DNA from: Pseudonocardiaceae bacterium
Lineage (GTDB): Bacteria; Actinomycetota; Actinomycetes; Mycobacteriales; Pseudonocardiaceae
Direction: 5' to 3'
Length of the DNA stretch: 64,000 nucleotides
Assembly (NCBI GenBank): GCA_009377865.1
Contig: WHTH01000014.1
Coordinates: forward strand, 1 to 64,000
Shown here: piece by piece, positions 59,804 through 64,000 of the stretch
How positions within the stretch are numbered: the first letter of the stretch is position 1
Layout: every line of letters begins with the position of its first letter
Notes under the pieces: model-generated
Seen by the model: only the letters and a program-made list of their open reading frames with translations
What the model was told of the DNA's origin: nothing
Databases searched by the model: none
Program-made: the position numbers and the translations under genes

Positions 59804-60978
59804 TGAGCGCACCGACCGCATCGATCCGCGACGTCCTGGAGTCGGCCGGCTCCCGGCCGGGCAGTGGCGACTGGGGCGATCTCGGATTCGTCCCCGCGCT
59901 GGAGCTGCTGCTGCAATCCTGCCGGGAGACGGCCGAGCTGACACCGGCAGGGTGCCACGTACTGGACCGGATCGTGCGACGGCACCTGCGCAACCGGCTC
60001 GCGCTGCGCGAGCACCTCCGCCACAGCCCGATGCCGGTCACGCCGCCGCTGGCACCGATCGTGATCGTCGGCCTGCCGCGCACCGGGACGACGGTGCTGC
60101 ACAACCTGTTGGCGCAGGACCGCGAGCACCGGACGCTGCGGTTGTGGGAGGCGCTGCGTCCGGGCGCCGCCGCCGCCGCTGACGACCCCGACCGCCGCCA
60201 CCTCATCGACCAGGCGCACTCCTGGCTGCAGCGCTCCTACCAGGTCGCCCCTGATCTCCCGGCGGTCCACCCGCTCACCGCGGAGGGGCCCGAGGAGTGC
60301 GACACCCTGCTGCAGAACAGCTTCGCCAGCCAGCACTTCGACGACATGTTCAACGCCGAGCGCTACTCCGGCTGGTTCGCCACTGCCGATCTCGACGGGG
60401 AGTACCGCTACTACGCGACGCAGCTCGCGGTCCTCGCGGCACCGGACCCCGGCACCGAGCAATGGGTCCTCAAGTCACCGTCACACCTCGGTCACCTCGA
60501 CGCGCTGCTCGAGGTGCTGCCCGGCGCCGTGATCCTGTGGTGTCACCGCGATCCCCGCCAGGCCGTCGCCTCCTATGCCAGCCTCATCCGGTCGGTGCGC
60601 AGTCCGCACACCGAACGGTTCGATCCGTTGCTCGCCGGCGCCCAGGCGGTGCAGCGCTGCTCGCTGGCCATGCGGCGGGCGATGGCGACCCGGGAGCCGG
60701 CGACCCGGGAGACAGCAGCCGGGGGCCGGTTCATCGACGTCTCCTACGACCGGTTGGTGCGCGATCCGCTCGGAGCCGTCGCCGGGATCTATGACCGGAT
60801 GGGCTGGTCACTGCGCCGGAACACCCGGGCGCGGATGCAGCGCTGGCTGGCGGGCAACCCACAGCACCGCTTCGGCGAGCACCGCTACGGTCCTGCCGAG
60901 TTCGGCTTGCGCGAGGAGCAGCTGACCGAGGAGTTCGCCGGCTACCTCGACAGGTTCGCGGCGCTGGTCGGTCGCTGA
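59803..60978 (+). CDS. sulfotransferase-family protein
   Basis: A 391-residue P-loop sulfotransferase. The PAPS 5'-phosphosulfate loop is IVIVGLPRTGTTVLHNLLAQ near residue 85. WVLKSPSHLGHLDALL and ILWCHRDPRQAVASYASL supply the 3'-phosphate-binding residues. It resembles the Sulfotransfer_3 proteins of mycobacteria and Streptomyces, which sulfate lipids or natural products. ATG 59803 overlaps the CoA-transferase stop, so the two are cotranscribed. Its stop lies 2 bp from the convergent acyl-CoA synthetase stop. Confidence 0.92.
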   Translation: MSAPTASIRDVLESAGSRPGSGDWGDLGFVPALELLLQSCRETAELTPAGCHVLDRIVRRHLRNRLALREHLRHSPMPVTPPLAPIVIVGLPRTGTTVLHNLLAQDREHRTLRLWEALRPGAAAAADDPDRRHLIDQAHSWLQRSYQVAPDLPAVHPLTAEGPEECDTLLQNSFASQHFDDMFNAERYSGWFATADLDGEYRYYATQLAVLAAPDPGTEQWVLKSPSHLGHLDALLEVLPGAVILWCHRDPRQAVASYASLIRSVRSPHTERFDPLLAGAQAVQRCSLAMRRAMATREPATRETAAGGRFIDVSYDRLVRDPLGAVAGIYDRMGWSLRRNTRARMQRWLAGNPQHRFGEHRYGPAEFGLREEQLTEEFAGYLDRFAALVGR

Positions 60979-60980
60979 GA

Positions 60981-62585
60981 TCAGCGAGGGCGCCAGCGCT
61001 GCACCGGGACCTCCTGGTGCACGACGAGCTCGGTCAGGACCGGCCGATCCACCTTTCCGATCTTGGTACGCGGAATCTTCGGCACCACGCACAGCTCGTC
61101 GGGCAGCTTGTGCCGCGCCAGCAGGTCCGCGAGGAACGCGCGGAGCTCGGTCAGGTCGGGCACCGCGCCGTCGAACGGGGTGATGCAGGCGCAGATCGCC
61201 TCCCCGAGCACCGGGTCGGGAGCGGCGACGACGCCGGCGTCGGCGACCGCCTCGTGGCGGACGATGGCCGCCTCGATCTCGCTCGGTGCGACCTTGAGCC
61301 CGCCCCGGTTGACCAGCTCCTTGAGCCGCCCGACGACGAACAGGCAGCCGTCGGGATCGATGCGGCCCAGGTCCCCGGTGTGATACCAGCCCTCGGTGGC
61401 GGCGTCGGGATCGTCCCAGTACCGCACCGGCGTGGCGGCCCCGAAGACGATCTCACCGACCTCGCCGGCCGGCAGTGGCCGGTTGTCGGCCGGGTCGATG
61501 ATCTGGACCCGGCCGTCCTGGGGCTTGCCGTCCGGCGAGCGGAACACCGTGCGGCCGACCGAGCCACGCGCGATCTCGCCCCGATCAGTGGTGCGCGTGG
61601 TGAAGCCCTCCGCGCATCCGAACACGTACATCATCTCGACGCCGAAGCGATCGTGGATCTCGTCGGCCAGCCCGGCGGGCAGTGCGGTGGCGGCCGAGAT
61701 CGCCCAGCGCAGCGTGTCCACCCGGTGCCGCTCGGGGTCCAGCGCGCGCAGCAGCAGCGTGAAGTGGGTGGGCATGCCGGGCAGCACGGTGACGCCCTGC
61801 TCGCTCACCAGTCGCAGCGCATCGTCGGGTGAGAACCGGTCGAGCAGCACCAGCCGGCCGCCGGTCAGCAGCGGGATCAGCGCCAGCCGCATCCCGAAGA
61901 CGTGCGCGATCGGCTGGAACACCAGGTGCACGTCGTCGGGACCCGGGCGGTAGGCGTCGGCGAAGAACTGCATCTTCGCCCAGCAGGCGGTGTGGGTCTC
62001 CTTGACCGCCTTCGAACGGCCGGTGGTGCCGGAGGTCAGGTGCAGCACCGCGGTGTGGTCCGGATCCGCGGGCGGTGGCAGCGCCACCCCCTCGGGGACA
62101 TCGCCGTGTAGCAGGTCGCCGAGACGGTGCACGCCGTGATCGCCGAGCTCGGGCGGCGCCGCGGCGTTGACGAGCAGGTGGGTACCGGGACGGGCGCTGC
62201 GGATGCTGGTCATCGCGCCGGGCACATCGGCGGCATCGGCGCGCGGCTCGTACAGCAACGTGCGGGCATCCACCTGGTCGAGCAGGACCGTCAGTTCGCC
62301 GGGGGTGAGGTCGTTGTCGGTGCCGACGTGCAGCGCGCCGACGGTCCACGCGGCGCCGATGGCCACGACGTGGTCGATGCCGTTGGGCAGCTGGCAGACC
62401 ACCCGGTCACCGGGACGCACGCCCAGCTCCAGGTAGGACGCGGCCAGCCGGGACACCCGCTGCCAGAGCTCGGCGTAGCTGATGGTTTCGTCACCGAAGG
62501 TGATCGCTGGGCGGTCGGACCAGCGTCGACAGGCCGCATCGAGGCTGGCGGCGAGCGGGGTGGGGCTCACGGTCGGTGCTTTCAC
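60981..62585 (-). CDS. acyl/aryl-CoA synthetase (ANL superfamily)
   Basis: A 534-residue adenylate-forming ligase. It has LHLTSGTTGRSKAVK, FQPIAHVFGMRLALIPLL, YVFGCAEGFTTR (in place of the usual YGMTE), GWYHTGDLGRIDPDG, GRLKELVNRGGLKVAPSEIE and PRTKIGKVDR with the catalytic Lys. It resembles aryl-CoA and medium-chain acid ligases. GTG 62585 begins VKAPTVSPTPLAASLD; the frame continues upstream without support. It could supply the acid substrate of the CoA-transferase. Confidence 0.9.
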   Translation of the reverse strand: MKAPTVSPTPLAASLDAACRRWSDRPAITFGDETISYAELWQRVSRLAASYLELGVRPGDRVVCQLPNGIDHVVAIGAAWTVGALHVGTDNDLTPGELTVLLDQVDARTLLYEPRADAADVPGAMTSIRSARPGTHLLVNAAAPPELGDHGVHRLGDLLHGDVPEGVALPPPADPDHTAVLHLTSGTTGRSKAVKETHTACWAKMQFFADAYRPGPDDVHLVFQPIAHVFGMRLALIPLLTGGRLVLLDRFSPDDALRLVSEQGVTVLPGMPTHFTLLLRALDPERHRVDTLRWAISAATALPAGLADEIHDRFGVEMMYVFGCAEGFTTRTTDRGEIARGSVGRTVFRSPDGKPQDGRVQIIDPADNRPLPAGEVGEIVFGAATPVRYWDDPDAATEGWYHTGDLGRIDPDGCLFVVGRLKELVNRGGLKVAPSEIEAAIVRHEAVADAGVVAAPDPVLGEAICACITPFDGAVPDLTELRAFLADLLARHKLPDELCVVPKIPRTKIGKVDRPVLTELVVHQEVPVQRWRPR

Positions 62586-62716
62586 GACCGGACCGTAACG
62601 GACGGATCGGGCGGGCCGCCATCGTCCAACTCGGGGTCCCCACCCGCCGTCCGCGCCGCCGCCGTGCCACATCTTGATCATTGCGCGGCGCTTCCTGATC
62701 CGCTACCATCGAACAC

Positions 62717-64000
62717 ATGTTCGAGGAATCGGCAGTGCTTGAGCACATGCCGGGGGTGTGCGCCGGCGAGTGCCGTCCGGATGAGCTGCTGGACCCGGTG
62801 CATCCCTGGTCGTCGTATGCCCCTGACGGGCTGTTGGCGATGTTGCTGGATCACCAGGTCTGTACCGAGGGCGGGGCCGAGCAGGTGGAGCGCATCGGGG
62901 CGTGGGAGAAGGTCGTGGCCTGGGGGCAGGCGATACAGCTGCGGGAGCTGGCCTCGTTCACCGCGCGGGAGGCGGCGACTGCGCAGGCGGAGGCGGCCGA
63001 GCGGGCGACGGCCCGGGCCGCGGGCGAGCCGGTCGCGCCCGAGGTGGCGTACGCGGACGGGCAGGAGCAGGCCGGCGCGCAGGTGGCTCTCGCGCTGCGC
63101 ATCTCGCCCGAGTCGGCCGATTGCAGGGTCGCCGAAGCGCTCACCCTCACCCGGCGCCACGCGGCCGCGGTGGACGCCCTGGAGGCAGGGGCGGTGACGC
63201 TGACCAAGGTGCGGATCATCGCCGAACAGACCGAGCAGCTGTCCGATGAGCAGGCCGCCGCGGTGACCGAACGGGTGCTGCCGAAGGCCGGGCAGCAGAC
63301 CCCGCCGCTGCTGCGGCGGGCCGTGCGTCGCGCTGTCGCGCGCACCGACGCCGACGCGCTGCGCCGCCGCCAGCAGGCTGCGGTCGCCGACCGCGGGGTC
63401 ACGCTCTACGAGCTCCCGGACGGGATGGCGATGCTCTCGGCCCGGCTCCCGGCTCCGGAGGCGGTCGGGGCCTACGCGGTGCTCGACCACCACGCCCGCA
63501 GCGCCCAGGGCCCTCACGACGATCGCACGTTGGACGCGCGGCGCGCCGACGCCCTGATCGACCTGATCTGCGGCCCGGCCGGGCACCTCTCACCCGGTAC
63601 CACCACCACCCGCAATCAGCCCGGTCAGGACGACCACGGCGACCAGTGCGACCACGGCGACCGGGGTGTTGGCCGCGGCCCCGCCTGGCGCAAGCAGGTG
63701 CAGGTGCAGGTGCGGGTCACCGTGCCGTTCTCCACCCTGTTCGGCCTCGACGACCAGCCCGGTGACCTCGCCGGTTATGGCCCCATCACTCCTGAGCAGG
63801 CCCGCCAGCTGGCTGCCGCGGGCACCTGGCGCCGCGTGCTCACCGACCCGCCCACCGGCCTTCCGATCGACTTCGGCACCACCACCTACCGGCCCCCACC
63901 CGCACTCCGCGACGCCATCCTGACCGCACACCCGCTGTGCCAGGCGCCCGGCTGCACCCGCGCGGCCGTCGGCTGCGACCTCGACCACCACACACCGTTC
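62717..64000 (+). CDS. DUF222/HNH endonuclease-domain protein (3' end outside window)
   Basis: ATG 62717 opens a frame that runs through the right edge (428 codons). The DUF222 region includes LRELASFTAREA, ADCRVAEALTLTRRHAAAVD and LTKVRIIAEQ, and the HNH module begins at the edge with CQAPGCTRAAVGCDLDHHTPF (Zn Cys pair and catalytic His-His). A Gly/His-rich insert (residues about 302-318, DDHGDQCDHGD) separates the halves. These 13E12-type repeat-family proteins are abundant in actinobacterial genomes and often multicopy. Confidence 0.92.
   Translation, partial: MFEESAVLEHMPGVCAGECRPDELLDPVHPWSSYAPDGLLAMLLDHQVCTEGGAEQVERIGAWEKVVAWGQAIQLRELASFTAREAATAQAEAAERATARAAGEPVAPEVAYADGQEQAGAQVALALRISPESADCRVAEALTLTRRHAAAVDALEAGAVTLTKVRIIAEQTEQLSDEQAAAVTERVLPKAGQQTPPLLRRAVRRAVARTDADALRRRQQAAVADRGVTLYELPDGMAMLSARLPAPEAVGAYAVLDHHARSAQGPHDDRTLDARRADALIDLICGPAGHLSPGTTTTRNQPGQDDHGDQCDHGDRGVGRGPAWRKQVQVQVRVTVPFSTLFGLDDQPGDLAGYGPITPEQARQLAAAGTWRRVLTDPPTGLPIDFGTTTYRPPPALRDAILTAHPLCQAPGCTRAAVGCDLDHHTPF

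Noticed and set aside
63601-63722. GACCACGGCGACC and CAGGTGCAGGTG repeats in the DUF222-HNH gene as a possible regulatory array
   Set aside because: They are in-frame low-complexity coding (DHGD and QVQV) within a continuous protein; ordinary variable insert.
1-64000. CRISPR array, rRNA or tRNA genes
   Set aside because: No regularly spaced repeat array, no rRNA-like sequence and no convincing cloverleaf were seen on reading; a dedicated tRNA scan was not possible.

Overview
The window is very G+C-rich, uses many GTG starts and is packed with 4-bp ATGA/GTGA gene overlaps. It carries DUF397/DUF5753 regulator pairs, a DUF222-HNH endonuclease, a penicillin-binding lipoprotein next to map, and a cobN plus fused chlI-chlD cobaltochelatase. 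This points to a filamentous actinobacterium, most likely Pseudonocardiales; I cannot fix the genus. All coordinates and domain calls were read by eye.

Layout. 1-3.5 kb: the tail of an IS630-type transposase, then a penicillin-binding lipoprotein, methionine aminopeptidase and a PNPOx-like oxidase. 3.5-9.6 kb: cobQ, a VapBC toxin-antitoxin pair and cobN. 9.6-11.9 kb: secreted M15 peptidase, secreted trypsin-like protease and an acetyltransferase. 11.9-15.8 kb: a seven-gene minus-strand operon of unknown function (73-aa protein, 125-aa protein, 51-aa CxxC protein, APH-like kinase, lactate/malate-dehydrogenase-like protein, HPr-kinase-like protein, small tail protein). Its last four genes are interrupted by about eight frameshifts, although each broken frame still encodes recognisable sequence. 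16-17.4 kb: XRE/DUF5753 regulator with one intact and one frameshifted DUF397 gene. 17.5-20 kb: a graspetide/imiditide-type RiPP locus (precursor, ATP-grasp ligase, PIMT-like O-methyltransferase).

20.1-36.1 kb: the main cobalamin locus, in two riboswitch-led blocks. The plus-strand block is chlID-cobO-cobB-cobI-cbiD-cobL-cobE/ferredoxin. The minus-strand block is cobM-cobJ-cobA-cbiM-cbiQ-cbiX/cbiO, joining tetrapyrrole methylation, cobalt uptake (ECF CbiMQO without a visible CbiN) and cobalt insertion. Between the blocks (28-30.5 kb) lie a frameshifted nucleotidyltransferase toxin-like gene with its partner, a NUDIX protein, a YdeI-family protein and a MOSC remnant.

36.4-62.6 kb: a probable specialised-metabolite cluster. 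It has a phosphopantetheinyl transferase, a PaaK-like ligase, an FAD monooxygenase, an MBL-fold hydrolase, a peptide-type ABC transporter, two paralogous GT1 glycosyltransferases, a class-III aminotransferase, a VOC protein, two paralogous secreted beta-helix proteins that bracket the transporter/glycosyltransferase block, a one-module NRPS with the unusual order A-PCP-C and no thioesterase, a CaiB-type CoA-transferase, a sulfotransferase and an acyl-CoA synthetase. I do not recognise the product. The window ends inside a DUF222-HNH gene.

An unexpected signal is a family of palindromes with GTGAGTG-type outer arms and a TTATA(A/G)C centre. Three copies sit exactly at cobalamin gene boundaries. 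One supplies the cobN stop codon, one the likely first codons of cobB, and one forms an in-frame linker that joins cbiX to cbiO in a single reading frame.
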